A stretch of DNA of 64,000 nt from Prinsepia uniflora (lineage: Eukaryota > Streptophyta > Magnoliopsida > Rosales > Rosaceae), in contig CM064876.1 in assembly GCA_032719365.1 (NCBI GenBank), forward strand, positions 56,043,864-56,107,863. The letters are read 5' to 3'. Below, piece after piece: positions 11,384 to 23,204 of the stretch. The notes under the pieces were generated by a model. It was not told the origin of the DNA and did no database searches. It saw only the letters and a list, made by a program, of their open reading frames with translations. Every line of letters starts with the position of its first letter. Position 1 is the stretch's first letter. A program made the translations under genes and the position numbers.

Positions 11384-13222
11384 TATCAAATATGGAGAGG
11401 GCAACTATTATGGGGATGTCTGCATGGGTGAATGCATGAACTGCACTAGTGGAGCGGTTGGATTGCACTGCTTGACTGGTGCCGAAAGGGTGCTGCAGTG
11501 GGTCCCAGGTGGAAATTTTTTCCTGCGGCGCCAGGGTTTGTCGCGGGCGATGGGACTTGACAAGCGGGCCCGGCACATCAAGTGGATGTCGGCTCCTTCT
11601 GTGGCTGGGTGGAGACAGCGCGAAAGAATGCAACAGTTTACAACATTTTTTTACAGCTGCTTCTTCTTTTTTATTCGTGGGCACGCTATTTGATGACAAA
11701 TTGTACTAGACTTCGTGCATTGAAGTTGGAGGTGAAAGAGATCGTAACTGCGTCAGTGGTCTGAATATTGCTTCGCGCTACCGTGGCCCGTTCAGCTTGT
11801 ACACCATCACCAAGTTCCATGCTGACACCAAGAAAGTTGAGAGAGTCCTCATGGTTCCTCCGTAGTTTCGTGAGATGAGCTAGTTACTTAGTCCTCGCAG
11901 GTGCTTGGCTGGTGGGCGTCCTCTCGTGGACTTGATCAGAAGCTGGTTCATTGCCCAGAGGCATAGGAAGCAAGGAGTCCAACCAGTGCGCACATGCCAA
12001 GACGAGTTAGGCTCCCCTCGAGCGAAGGCACTCAACCGACCGGTGCCCCCAAGCGGCGCTCCCCAGACCGTGTCTTGCCCTTCGAGCCCAGCGAGATCAT
12101 CCAGCAAGCGTAAGTCTTCAGGCGAGCCTCAGAGAAGTCTGATGAAGGGTTCAATGAGGTCCCCGAAGAAGCTGAAGGTTGTTCATGCTCCTCCTGAAGC
12201 TCGGGTGGTGCCCCCTACCCAGGTGTTGGCTGCACGTTCCCCTTCGAAGAGACCAACTTCAAATCCCTCGAAGCGAACCTGCGGTAAGGTATTGGGTGCT
12301 GATCATGGAGGAGTCAGAGTTTCTTCTGTGAAGGCGGGGAGCTCTCAACTTTTCGAAGCAGAGATGCCCTCAAAATGCGCCAAGAGTGGAATATCACAGG
12401 AAGTTCATGACAAGGTCGTCAAAGAGCTCGAGATTGTAAAAGCAGGGGCTCGTAAGCTTGGTGGTATGCTGCGTCTCCAGGTCAATATACAGGTTGACCT
12501 CGAAAAACTCAAGTCCAAGTGCACCTTGCTTTAAGAATCTCACACCGGGCTTCAACGAAAAAAAATGAAGATTTGGAGAAGGAGGTGGGTTTGCTAAAAG
12601 CCAATTAGGATAAATTGAGGAGCGTCCAAGCTGAGAAGATGTTAGCGGAGAGCAAGCGGGACGTTGCTCTCGACGAGTCTGGGCTGCTGCGCAGCTCTCT
12701 TCGAGACTCTCGGGAGAAGATTCGGCTCCTGGAGGTTGAGGCAGAGCGAGCTTGTGCTGATATTGAATGTTTGAAGTCTGAGCCGTACTCTCATCCTTGT
12801 GCTTCCCATACCTCATGTCAGAATGTAGAGGAACTCGAAAATTCCGTGGAGCATTTGAAGTTGAAACTGTTCGTGGCGGGTTGCAGTGAGTCCGAGATGA
12901 AGACGCGCCTTGCTCGTGAATACATCCAGGGGTATCTTAATAGTCAGAACAACATGTCCCCCAAGTACGCAATTCAGGAGGGAGACATTGTAGATACGTC
13001 TCGGAGGGCTGTAAACTTTGAGCAAAAAGTACAACATGGAGAGGCGACCCCCCTTGAGGTGCCAAGTCCTGCGTCGCTGAGTTTCCCAGAGCAGTTAGGT
13101 GATGACACTGTCCTAGACATTGGCGACCCGTTCTACGATGGGATTCTTGAGTTATCAAGCGAGGACTGGGCCCATTTTCAACGTTCAATGGGTATAGAAG
13201 ACTTGCTTTCGGACTTGCCTTA
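11384..13222 (+). pseudogene. Antisense ORF of the Tat element (coiled-coil-like protein), broken
   Basis: It lies on the strand opposite to gag-pol, between integrase and the 3' LTR, where Tat elements such as Retand and Grande carry an extra antisense ORF. The best parts are 11905-12534 (209 codons: basic, Ser/Pro/Lys-rich with SPSKR/SPKK-like pieces) and 12615-13223 (about 200 codons: heptad-like charged residues, EKIRLLEVEAERA, then an acidic C-terminus ending EDLLSDLP). Between them are a stop at 12532, a frame change near the A-run at 12558-12567 and an in-frame TAG at 12606. Upstream, 11384-11900 is open only in short pieces. The function of this protein class is not established, and I recognise no catalytic domain. 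Confidence 0.55.
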
Positions 13223-13439
13223 GGCTTGTAGTGGGGGCTTCTCCATTTTTTATGTGCTTTATCAAATAAGTTGTTGAGCAGTCGACTTGTGACTCGCCAC
13301 CTTTTCTTTTGTTTTGTTAGTTCAAGTGGTTGAGCAATCGATATGTGATTTGCCAACCTAGCTTTCTCAACATTATCAATATAAAGTTTTCCTTTGTTTT
13401 ACGTTAAATTTTGTAGAATCTTAACCTTCATAGGCTTGT

Positions 13440-14170
13440 TTTGAGATGTCGAAATTCGAGCTTTGTAGAACCAAGCGCAACTTGGGCTCACGTGTTGTTC
13501 CGCGAGGGTGACCTTTGTGCATAGAAATCCTCACCGGGAACTCGACATAACTTAGAATTGAGTGAGGTTGATAAGATTGGAAAGCTAAGTTCCATACCTT
13601 TCTACTGCCACCAAGCTTCTTCCAAGGCGATCCGAATTGAGCTTTTTAGGAATGGTCGAATCTTGTGCTCGTGCGCTGGTACGTACAATTGACCTTCGTG
13701 TACAAAAATGTTCGCTGAGAACTCGTCACAACTCGGAATTGTGTGAGATCAATGACATTGGAAATCTGACTTCCGTACCTTTCTTGTGTCTTCAATATTG
13801 TTCTGATCTGATCTAAATTGAGCTTTTTAGGACAGGATGAATCTTGTACTCGAGCGCTGGTACGTGCAGCTGCCCTTAGTGTACAAAAACGTTTGCTTGG
13901 AACTCGTCACAACTCAGAATTGAGTGAGTTCAATGGTGTTGGAAAGCTGACTTCCGTATCTTTTTGGGAACATTAAGCTCATGTCAGGGTGATCAAAATT
14001 GAGCAATCTATGATCGAATGAATCTGGATCACGTGCACTGAAATGCAGAATTGGACTTCGCATGTTAAAACATTTGCCCACTGTTTGTCATGGTCTGGTG
14101 GTTGCCCCTCTTGGTGGGGTTGGAAGCATTTTTTTTTTAGCTTTCCAACTCTAACAAGCCAAGTTTTTGG
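13440..14170. repeat. ~180-bp tandem repeat inside the Tat element (about four units)
   Basis: Corresponding landmarks such as 'ttggaaagctgacttccgta' recur at about 13578, 13758 and 13939 (steps 180 and 181), and 'gaactcg(t)ca' at about 13535, 13717 and 13899. A fourth, more diverged unit ends near 14170. No protein is conserved across units. The array sits between the antisense ORF and the 25-bp satellite. Confidence 0.8.
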
Positions 14171-14194
14171 ATGGTTTCATGTGCCTCGCCGAGG

Positions 14195-14690
14195 TGAGCC
14201 TTGAGCGCTTCGCGTGGAGAAGACGTGGCGTGCTTCGCATGACAAAGACTTGGTGCGCTTTGCATGGCTAAAGCTTAGTATGTTCAGCGTGGCGAAGACG
14301 TGGCGTGCTTCGCATGGAGAAAACTTGAGTGCTTCGTGCGGTGAAGGCTTGATGTGCTTTGTGTGGCAAAGACTTGATGTGTTTCGTGTGGCGAAGGCTT
14401 AATGTGCATTGCGTGGCAAAAGCTTAGTATGCTCCGCGTGGCAAAGACGTGGTGTGCTTCACATGGAGAAGATGTGAGTGCTTTGCGCGACGAAGGCTTG
14501 ATGTGCTTTGTGTGGTAAAGGCTTGATGTGCTTTGCGTGGCAAATGTTTGAGTGTTTCACGTGGCAAAGGCTTGAGTGATTCGTGTGGCGAAAGCTTGAT
14601 GTGCTTTGCGTGGAAAACGCTTGAGTGCTTCGAGTGGCGAAGACTTGATGTGCCTTGCGTGGAAAAGGCTTGGTGTGCTTTAAACAAAAG
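14195..14690. repeat. 25-bp hairpin satellite array inside the Tat element, block 4
   Basis: About 20 units of the satellite seen at 2.4-4.8 and 7.5-7.7 kb, here with the variant 'gcttgatgtgctttgcgtgg'. It is located just downstream of integrase in element orientation. This ties the satellite to the Tat family. Confidence 0.88.
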
Positions 14691-14830
14691 TGTAGACGAT
14701 AAGAAAATTTCATTAGACGTTGAAACGAAACATCTTGAATCTTATTGGAAGATACTATGTGAGCAAAGTAGGCATTGAGCCAAATTTAAACCACATATTT
14801 CGTGTTTTTTATGATAACTTGGTCACTGAT

Positions 14831-16054
14831 TCAGTTTCCTAGCTGTATTACTTCTGAAGATGATGGGCATTCAATGTTCCGCTTACAAGTTTCCCATCCA
14901 TGATCTCCAAGATGTAGCTTCCTTTCCCGCCTACTTGGTGGTTGCGATAAGGAACTTCCCAAATATTTGAGCTTTTGGGACCCGGGGCGGTTTGGTGTTG
15001 CAAATTTTTTCTTGAGAACTAGATCGCCAGGAAGAAATTTTTGAATCTTTGCCTTCTTTTTGTAGAAACTTGTAACTTGCTGTTGGTAATTGCAGATGCG
15101 TTTAACGACTTGTTCCCTCAATTCCTCGCTTAAGTCAAGGGATGTTCTTAAGGCCACAGAGTTGACGGTAGGATCGTCGAGCTCCGTGAAAGGTGCCGGA
15201 ACGACGATGTGTGGCGGGATGACAGCGTTGGTTCTAAATGCAAGTGTAAATAGGGACTCGCATGTCGCTCATCATGGGGTCGTCCGGTAGGCCCAAACAT
15301 CTAGCTCTTCCTCCCATAATCATTTCTTGTCGTTGCCCTGAGGGTAATATGGAGTGGTGGTGAAATGCTTTATTTTCCACGATTCGAAGAACTCCTTGAT
15401 TGACGCGCCAGTGAATTGCGTTCCATTATCGGTCAATATGACTTTCGGTATTCCAAACCGATAGATGATTTGGATCCAAACGAATGTTTGCACATCAAAT
15501 TGAGTGATGGTCACTAACGCTTTGGCTTCCACCCACTTAATAAAGTAATTGGTGGAGACAATCAATTACTTCTTATTTGGTGTTGGTGTAGTCGGCAATG
15601 GTTCGACAATGTCAATGCCCCACTGCATGAATGGCCACGGACAAACCAGAGAGTGCAACTCTTCCGGGGGTGCCAGGTGGTTGGGCTTGTACCTCTGACA
15701 TTTATCGCATGCTCGGGCATATCTGAGTGTATCTTCATTCAAATTTGGCTAGTAGAATCCTGCGCTAAGCGTCTTTTGTTCGAGTGATCTTCCTCCGGAG
15801 TGGTTTCCACATTGCCCCTCGCAAATCTTGGCCAAGACCATCAATGTCTCGGGGTGCCTTAAGCATTGTAAGTTTTCCCCTGTGAAGCTCCGACGAAAAA
15901 GTTGGTCGTTGTCGACGTAGTATCGTGCAGCCTTCATTTGAATTTTGCGAGCTTCTAGTCGGTCGTCTGGCAGGGTGCCATTCACTAAGTAATTGACGCG
16001 AGGGTCTTGCCAACTTGGAGCGAGGTCAATTTCTCTCACTTCAACTTCCTTCAT
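14831..16054 (-). pseudogene. Tat integrase (decayed)
   Basis: The minus-strand reading begins with a zinc-binding region around 15749-16054 (…YYVDNDQLFRRSF…, with a degenerate HHCC) and continues in the DDE core at 15320-15565 (IPKVILTDNGTQFTG; the Asp of TDNG is the second catalytic acid). A C-terminal part follows at 14831-15157 (FLPGDLVLKKKF, the usual 'GDLVL' beta strand). The pieces are in different frames, so at least two shifts or stops separate them. In the intact family this enzyme inserts the element cDNA into the genome. Confidence 0.85.
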
Positions 16055-16066
16055 GTGAATGCTGCG

Positions 16067-16500
16067 CTACTCTAGATACTCAATCGGGATCGAGCGTCTA
16101 AAGAGATAGTCAAGTGTCGATGCTAAGTTTGCAAGTGCATCGGCTTGTGCATTTTCGGCTCTAGGGAGCTGGTGAAAGATGAAGACTGTGAAGAAAGCGA
16201 GCAGCATTTGTACCTTGTTTTTGTATTGAAGCATCCTCGCATCCCTTGCAGGGTACTCCCCGATGGATTGGTTGGTGATCAACTGAGAGTCAGAGTGTAT
16301 AGCAATCTTCTTAATTACTAGTTTGTTGGCAAGGCCTAGGCCGTAAATCAATGCCTCGTATTCTACTTCGTTGTTAGAGGACTTGAATCTGAACTAGACT
16401 GTTTGCTCCATCATCGAACCATCTGGGATTATAAGGACGATACCTGCTCCTGCGCCTCGTTGATTTGACGAGCCATCCACGAAGAGCTTCCAAAGTGGGT
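16067..16500 (-). pseudogene. Second (archaeal-type) RNase H of the Tat element
   Basis: The minus strand shows LFVDGSSNQRGAGAGIVL near 16460-16500, then NNEVEYEALIYGL and KKIAIHSDSQLITNQ near 16270-16370, ending in RAENAQADALANLAS near 16120-16160. The D-G, E and D positions of an RNase H active site are visible. One in-frame stop (at about 16396-16398) breaks it. A second RNase H after the normal one is a known mark of the Tat lineage and is the basis for the family call. Confidence 0.85.
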
Positions 16501-16546
16501 CGGTCGTGGAGAGGCGCGATGAGGATTGTTCGGGTGCTTGTTCCTA

Positions 16547-18710
16547 TTATGGACGAAGCTTGGTCGGGAGGGAGACTTTCTCGAGTTCCATGCCTCGACT
16601 GTCTTCTGGTGATGCTGGCGTGAACTCCACAATTAAGTCTGCTAGGGCTTGGCCTTTTATCGCATTCCTTGGGCGATAAAGCATGTCGTGGTGACTCAGC
16701 TCTATTTCCCATTTCATGAATCTTGTTGAGGCGTCAGGTGCATAGAAGAGTGGCCGCAGGGGATAGTCCGTCATGACAATCACCTGGTGGGCTTGAAAAT
16801 AGGGCCTCAGCTTCTTGGTGGTAACCAGTAGTGCCAGAATTAGCTTCTCGAGCTTTGTATACCGTGTTTCAGTGTCGAGGAGAGCCTTTGATGTGTAGAA
16901 TACTGGGAGTTAGACTTCGTTTTCTTCCCTGATTAGCGCGGAACTTAAGACCACGTCAGAAACTCCCAAGTAGAGGAACAGGTCTTCGTTGTCCTTCGGC
17001 TTTGACAGCAATGACAGAGATGCCAAGTAGCTTTTGAGGTCTTGGAAGGCCTTCTCACACTTCTCATCCCATTTCTCCTTGGATGCTCTCTTCATCACTT
17101 GGAAGAAAGGTCGACATCGATCCGTGGCCTTGGACAAAAATCGATTTAGAGCAGCTGCGCGACCTTTGAGACTCTGTATCTCCTTCAGACTTGATGGTGA
17201 CTTCATGACCTGCATTGCTTTGATCTGCTTCACGTTTGCCTCGATTCCTCACTAGGTTACAAGGTACCCCAGGAATTTTCCGGCAGCCACCCAGAAGGTA
17301 CACTTGAAAGGGTTAAGCTTCATCTTGTATTTCCTCAGCAACTCGAAAGTTAGTTTCAAGTTTGCGATATGGCCACCACGCTTCTCCCCCTTGATCATGA
17401 TGTCGTTGACATGGACCTCCATCGTCTTCCCGATAAGATCCTTGAAGATGCGATTGAAAAGTCTCTTATAGGTACCGCTTGCGTTCTTGAGGCCAAAGGG
17501 CATGACCTTGTAGCAGTAAACTCCTCTTTCGAAGACGAAAGCCATCTTGTCCTTGTCGCTTTCATGCATGAATACCTAGTTGTAACCTGAGTATGCGTCA
17601 AGGAAGCTAAGAAGCTCGTTGCCCGCTGTGGAGTCCACCAGGAAGTCGATCCTTAGTAAGGGATAGTTGTCTTTCGGGCATGCTAGGTTGAGGTCTGTGT
17701 AGTCAACACAAACTCTTCATCACCCTTCCTCTTTCCTTTTCACGAGTATGACGTTGGCTAGCCATTCTGAGTACAGGACTTCCTCAATGGAGCTAGCTTC
17801 GAGTAACCTGTCAATCTCAACCTGAATGATTGCGACTTTCTCTAGGGAAAAGTTTCGCTTTCTCTGCTTGATTGGCCTGTAGCTTGGGTTGACGTGCAAC
17901 CTATGGCAAGAGAATGTGGGATCTATCCCGAGCATGTGTGACAGCGTCCATGCAAATACATCTTTGTGCTCGCATAAGAATAAGGTGGGTTCTTCCTTTT
18001 CTTTGGGGTATAGGCTCGCCCCAATGCATGCATACCTCTCAGGAAACTGCGGGTCAAGTCGTATGAGAGTGACATCGTCTTCTGGCTGCCATCCTTTAGG
18101 CGAATGAGGTTTTTCACGGATGTCAGGATCTTGACCCGTTGTTGGCTGCTATGCGAGAGTTGAAGGTGTGGGTTTGCCCCGAGTGGCCTCGATTGTCTGG
18201 GGGATGAATTCTGCTACCTTGATTTCTTTTAGCCCCTTGGTGAGGCATTTGCACGCCATGACTTGATCTCCTTTTATTTCTCCGACTCCTCCTCCAAGAA
18301 TTGGGAACCAGATTTTTTGGTACAAGCTCGAGGTGTTGGCCAGTATCTTTTGCATCCACGACCTCTCCAGTATGCCATTGTAAGGTGAGTACTCGTCAAG
18401 GATATAGAAACTTTGTTTTGAGACAACAGGGGGGAGGGGGGGGAGAAGTGGACATCGAGCTGGATCGTGCCGATGGACATGCTCGTCGACCCTTTGAAAC
18501 CTCATAACGGTACCTTTTTCACCGTCGTGAAAGATTCAAGTCCCATCTTCCAGACTGCTTCAATGCTAAGGATGTTTGCAGTACTTCCCTCATCCACGTG
18601 AATCTAGTTGAGCTGCGCATCGGCGATCTGGATTGAGATGACGAGGGCGTCGTCATGCGGACAATCAAGCCCGAACTTGTCTTGAGCAGAGAAACCAATG
18701 ATCGGGTCAT
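16547..18710 (-). pseudogene. Tat protease, reverse transcriptase and first RNase H (decayed)
   Basis: In minus-strand order: a protease remnant near 18530-18610 (HVDEGSTANIL, where families have D-S/G-G-S) and its C-terminal part at 18149-18420 (YSPYNGILERSWMQK, then GGGVGEIKGDQ). RT starts near 17935 (YRPIKQRKRNFSLEKVAII) and continues at 17252-17569 (VMPFGLKNASGTYKRLFN). The catalytic YVDD is changed to VHVND, so polymerase activity would be lost. RNase H pieces lie at 16910-17233 (FLSKATDRCRPFFQVMK) and 16547-16783 (DYPLRPLFYAPDASTRFMKW). Several frame changes and stops occur. Neighbouring gag and integrase are in the same orientation. Confidence 0.87.
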
Positions 18711-18719
18711 CGGTTCCTT

Positions 18720-20740
18720 GAGCTACAGCGATGTGCGAGCCTCGGGTCACAGCAAGAGCCTCGCGAATTTTCCTCTTCCTTTACTTCCTAGTTGTTCCAT
18801 GTAACTTGGACTCAGCAATGATGGTGTCTACGAGAATCATCTTTTGCGCAGGCTCCTGGGGGCCTTTATCTCCGAGAGGTTTTGTTTCATTTTTTCTGAC
18901 GTACTCGGTGCCATGTCCTTCCTTCAAGAGGTCCCGAAGGTACCTTTTAAAGGTCTGGCAGGAGCTTATGTTGTGCCCATAGCAATTGTGATAGGCACAC
19001 CACTTTGACTTGTCGGCCCTTTCCTGGTCTCCTTTGACGAGAATTGGTCTTTTGAACCACGGCTTCTCCTTTATCTGATTGTATATCTGGTGGACGGGTA
19101 CTGAAAACTGAGTGTTCGGCCTTGTACCAGCAAATGTATTGGATGACGGGTTCCCTTTGAGATTTTTGACCTTTCCGACTGAATTCCCATGGTCGGCGCT
19201 GTCCTTTGGCTACACAAACACCTTTGTGGGATGCCCACCTTCCTCGATGTGGTTGGTTGCATGCGTGGTGTTTTTCTCGTCCTCCTAGCATGCATGTCGT
19301 TCTACTAGGGACAACATCTTAGTGAGACTTCGGGCATTGCTCATGACGATGTGTCCGTAGAGTTGGCTCTCCCGCGATAGGCCCTGATTGAATGCTATTG
19401 CTGCGATGAAATCGCTGCATCCTGTGATGCGGGATTTTTTTTCGCAATACCTCCAGATGTATTGCCCCAAGGTTTCTTTAGAACTCTTTCGGATGGTGAA
19501 GAGATGGTCATCCTTGACTTCAACGGTACGAAGCTGCGAGTACTCTTTCACGAAGGCAAGGGCCAATTCCTCGAAAGAAGCGATTGATCTCCTGGGGAGA
19601 TGGTTGAACCATGTCATCGCCTGACCTTACAGAGAGGCATGGAAAAAATTTGCACATGAGTGTGTCGTTGTGCCTGTGAGGTACCATGACCCCCCAATAG
19701 TAATTGATGTGCTTTACTAGATTGGAGGTTCCCTTGTACTGATTGAAGTTGGGAATTGAAAACCGTTGTGAGAACGGCTCCACCTCATTGTCCCTCACGA
19801 ATGGTGAAGATGATGACATTCGAATCTAGCGCCAAAGGTAATCCTCCAAGTCTCCGTCGCGTTGAACTACCTAGAGGCGTCGATCTAGCATCCTTCGGAC
19901 GTCTTCAAAATGAAAAGGTCCTTCATGACGGGGGTTTCTGCGCCGGGTCAAATGGTGTCGACTCCCTCGAGTCGCTGCGGGCTTGGCTCTCGAGCGAGCT
20001 GGCGAGTAAGTCTCGGCTTCCTCCCTGTGATCATCCATGTCTTTAGAGTCACAGTAGATTTGTCCATCCGAGTGGGTGCGTGATGCATGGAGACTGCATG
20101 CTGTCGTTGGCTATCGCGTGGATGCTCAATGCATGAAAGTGCCCCAAGACGTCCTCCGAGTCGTTCTCGAGCCGAAGGCCTCGATCGATCTTGGCCTCCT
20201 ACTCTGGGGGTGCAACTTTTTTCCCTGAGTCATTTAGTGATGTGTCTAGGGACATTGTCTAGTAGCGGACATGCTCTTTGCCGACGCGTCTCGGGAAGTC
20301 CCTTGATGCCTTGCGAGGTTCGTTGCATTTTTTGGAGGTTTTAGATGTCTCGATGTCCCCCAATAGTTTTTGTAGGAGCTTCGATTGGGCCTGAACTTGG
20401 TTGCTCAACTGCTCAACCTGCTGTGTCAATCCAAATCGCGGAGGTAACCCCCTAGGTACTTGCTCATGACAAGTAGCACATCGGGGTACATGTTGCGTGC
20501 TTTCAGACAGGTGCGACAAACCATGTCTCCCTGGTTCCTGGGTGTTAACCTGCGCGTTGCACAGGGCGTCCAAGTGCCTCCTTAGGTCCAAGTTGGCAGG
20601 GAGCTGATTCAGGACTTTTAGAGATGTTTCTCCCGCCAGCAGCCCGTCTGTTTGTTCAAAAAATGCTGCGCCTGCCCCCGTTGAAGGTGGGGGGTTCACA
20701 GTAGCAGTAGCTATGGGGAATGTTCCAAAACTGAACATAA
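18720..20740 (-). pseudogene. Tat gag (decayed)
   Basis: The minus-strand N-terminal part near 20259-20738 has a coiled segment (QVEQLSNQVQAQSKLLQKLL). The core retrotransposon-gag domain is at 19285-19819 (FNQYKGTSNLVKHINYYW, TWFNHLPRRSIASFEELALA, then SSKETLGQYIWRYCE). Near 18940-19005 comes the Tat-type C/H motif WCAYHNCYGHNISSC followed by a leucine-rich stretch. Frames change several times. Intact gag would form the particle that packages element RNA. Confidence 0.8.
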
Positions 20741-20996
20741 GTGTCCAATCCAGCCTTCCGAACGGTAGGTGATTTGATGTGTGGCGCGGGCCGTGCAGGA
20801 GACGGGAAGTGGTTCTTCTGGAATTTCTAGGAGGGGTTCGCTCACAGCAACGATTGTAGCAGCGGATGTGGCAGCCTCGAAGGCTCGTGTGAATCGGCGT
20901 GTTCTACATGTGAAGAACGGTAAGTGTCGAAAGTGTGACGATTGAGTTTTTTTTAAGGAAAAACTAAAAAACATGCTTTGAGTATTTCTCAAGTCG

Positions 20997-21017
20997 GCTC
21001 TCAATGAAAGCACCAGT
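20997..21017 (-). other. Primer-binding site of the Tat element
   Basis: Two bases inside the 5' LTR, the minus strand reads TGGTGCTTTCATTGAGAG, a TGG-starting sequence in the position where a host tRNA primes minus-strand DNA synthesis. The same site adjoins the LTR at 9177. I do not assign the tRNA species. Confidence 0.7.
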
Positions 21018-21521
21018 TTTTGATGCAGAAATCGTCCGGTCTCGTAAAATTCCTTCTCGATCCCTACACACAAGAACGAAAATCAAACGGGGTTAAGGTT
21101 GAATCCCGGAGGGGTTGTTCAACCGAAAACTCTCTGATGCTTAAGTCAGTTTTCTGAGAGAGAATAATCTGACAGAGTGTTTGCAGAATTTTTTGATTAT
21201 CTTTGGAAGTGAGATGAAGTCTTCTATTTATAGTGAAGCTTTGAGAGTCACTGGAGCGCCTGATTGGTTGAAAGATAAAGTACTAAATAAGTGATTGTAC
21301 CGAGTGTAATCACTTATTTATTAATGAATAAATAATTCGCTAGGAAGTTATTTATTATCGGCATTGATATGATCAATTAATATATTTAGTTGGTAACTAT
21401 ATTGAATTAATGCGAAGATCGTAACATGTCGATGTCAATTTTATCAAGGGTAATATTGACATTATGAGAATTGTTAGTCACGTGGCAGCTCCAGAATATT
21501 CCAGTAATTTATGGTTCCACA
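21018..21521 (-). repeat. Tat element 5' LTR
   Basis: A 504-bp LTR, partner of 10449-10964. The inner end TTTTGATGC differs by one base from the expected TGTTGATGC. It is followed directly by TACTC, the target duplication. Confidence 0.9.
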
Positions 21522-22250
21522 TACTCCTTCAATGATAATATCATGAATAATGAGTTGTAGTTCCTGAACTTCTGGGATAATAGGCTTACTATCTACCAAT
21601 TTAAAATGCATATAATTATCAATAAGAAATTTTCGTGAACTAACCTCTTTGATTTTGTATTCGTTTTCCAACCACGTCCAAAGCCGCTCCTTTGCAGATG
21701 GAGCGTTGCGAAAAAATTGTAGAGAGCAGTTCATAAAGCATTGAGAATATGGTCTTTGCATAAAAAATCATCTTCCTTCCTCTTGTTCCTTTGCTCCTTC
21801 ATAGCGCTTGATTCCTAGGCAGTTTCTTCAGGTGCTAGAGGAAGATCATCGTTGAGAATGTAGGCCAATTTCAAGGTGGTGAGAAAGAAGAAGACCTTTT
21901 GTTGCCATTGTTGAAAGAACTGACCATTGAATTGATCCAAACGAACAAGACCTTGATTCATAACTTGAATGGATTGAACAGTAGTTGCTAATGCATCGAT
22001 CGAGCAAATTAGTATTAAAATTGTTGGAAATGATGTAGGAAAGTATGAAGGTAATAACAAAAATAAATGAGAACATTGAGTCAAGGCACGTATTAGATTT
22101 GCTTTCTTTAATTTCTCGCTGTTCCATAGTGCAAAAAAAGTTTATGACAAATTGTCTCCGGTATACAATATACTCAAACTCACTTAATATTATTCTTGAA
22201 TTTTTGCAAAACACAATAATAATCTGAATTTTTTTGAGAGACAAAGGAAA
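21522..22250 (-). pseudogene. Copia gag N-terminal part (split gene, upstream half)
   Basis: The minus-strand reading near 21840-22000 gives LVRLDQFNGQFFQQWQQKVFF followed by LAYILNDDLPLAPEE, the start of a copia UBN2-type Gag. After a stop, 21527-21720 gives NAPSAKERLWTWLENEYKIK and VQELQLIIHDIIIEG. The reading continues at 10443 (RVKVDDEFQVDVII), across the Tat insertion. It is a remnant with stops. Upstream sequence to about 22620 is AT-rich and may hold the leader and LTR of this older element, but I could not define its ends. Confidence 0.78.
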
Positions 22251-23204
22251 GAAAAAAAATTGTTTGATTGAGATGAAAAGATTGTAATTTGATGTTCTTT
22301 AAATAGAAAATAAGAACATTTTTCATAACTGCGGGAACTTTTTCTTTTAAAAAGAAAGGTTATGTCCATACAAGAGGCATCTTTTGCATGAAACAATATG
22401 AATAGTTTTTAAAAATAAACACAAATTGTCAATTACTTTCAATCAAAAAACAAAAATTGATTACATTGATTGTATTAATTCAAAAAACATCTCTTATTTA
22501 AAAGATGTGTCTCTTCCTTTCATAACCTTTCCTAAAATTCAATGTATCAATTCAAAAGACATTTCTTATTGAAAGGATATGTCTTTTCTATCATAATTTT
22601 TTTTGTAAGGTTTACAACTCTTGCACAAATCAACACATTGTTTGAATTAAAATATTTAATCAAATACTTCAATCAACACATTGTTTGTAGAAGAAAACAT
22701 AATAAACTCAGACTAAAATAGATTGAAATGTTTTACTCGAGCAATGAGTTTTCATCTCGACGATCTCGTAGTATAAAAGAAAGCAGAAATTCCCTAATGA
22801 TCCCACCCCATAGCTTTCTGAACTCTGATGAAGTACTCATTACGCACTATATAGGTAGGCAATATGTTGCTTGATATCTACTTTAGGGTCTAAAAGGGGA
22901 ACTGGGAATCTTAGTATTATATCATCATTTGAAACTTCAATGTGAAAAGTCTTTGTAAATGAGACAAAAAAGAAGAATGTGGTGTCTTGAATGGATAAAG
23001 GCCATAGTAAATAAGCACGGGAGAGCCTACAGTAAGCATGGTCATCCTTTGTTTTTTTTTTTTTTGATCATCTGGTAAAGCATAAAGTATGGTCATCCAC
23101 GTACACATCTACTCTCTATTTTCTATTTTTTCTTGCCATAGGTTAAAAAAATTATCGCCATAAAAGAAGTGTTTTTTTTTTTTTTTTTATATCTGAAAAT
23201 TAAG

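Larger units (their letters stand above)
10449..21521 (-). mobile_element. Complete, decayed Tat-lineage Ty3/gypsy retrotransposon
   Basis: An 11.07-kb element bounded by direct LTRs (10449-10964 and 21018-21521) and a perfect 5-bp target duplication TACTC (10444-10448, 21522-21526). In minus-strand order it holds the 5' LTR, primer-binding site, gag, protease, RT, RNase H, a second (archaeal-type) RNase H, integrase, a 25-bp satellite, a ~180-bp tandem repeat, an antisense ORF, a polypurine tract and the 3' LTR. The second RNase H and the antisense ORF between integrase and 3' LTR are known marks of the Tat group (Retand and Grande type). All frames carry stops or shifts, so it cannot act on its own. 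Confidence 0.9.

Noticed and set aside
14214..14778. Open frames across 14.2-14.8 kb on both strands
   Set aside because: Same satellite by-product as at 2.4-4.8 kb.
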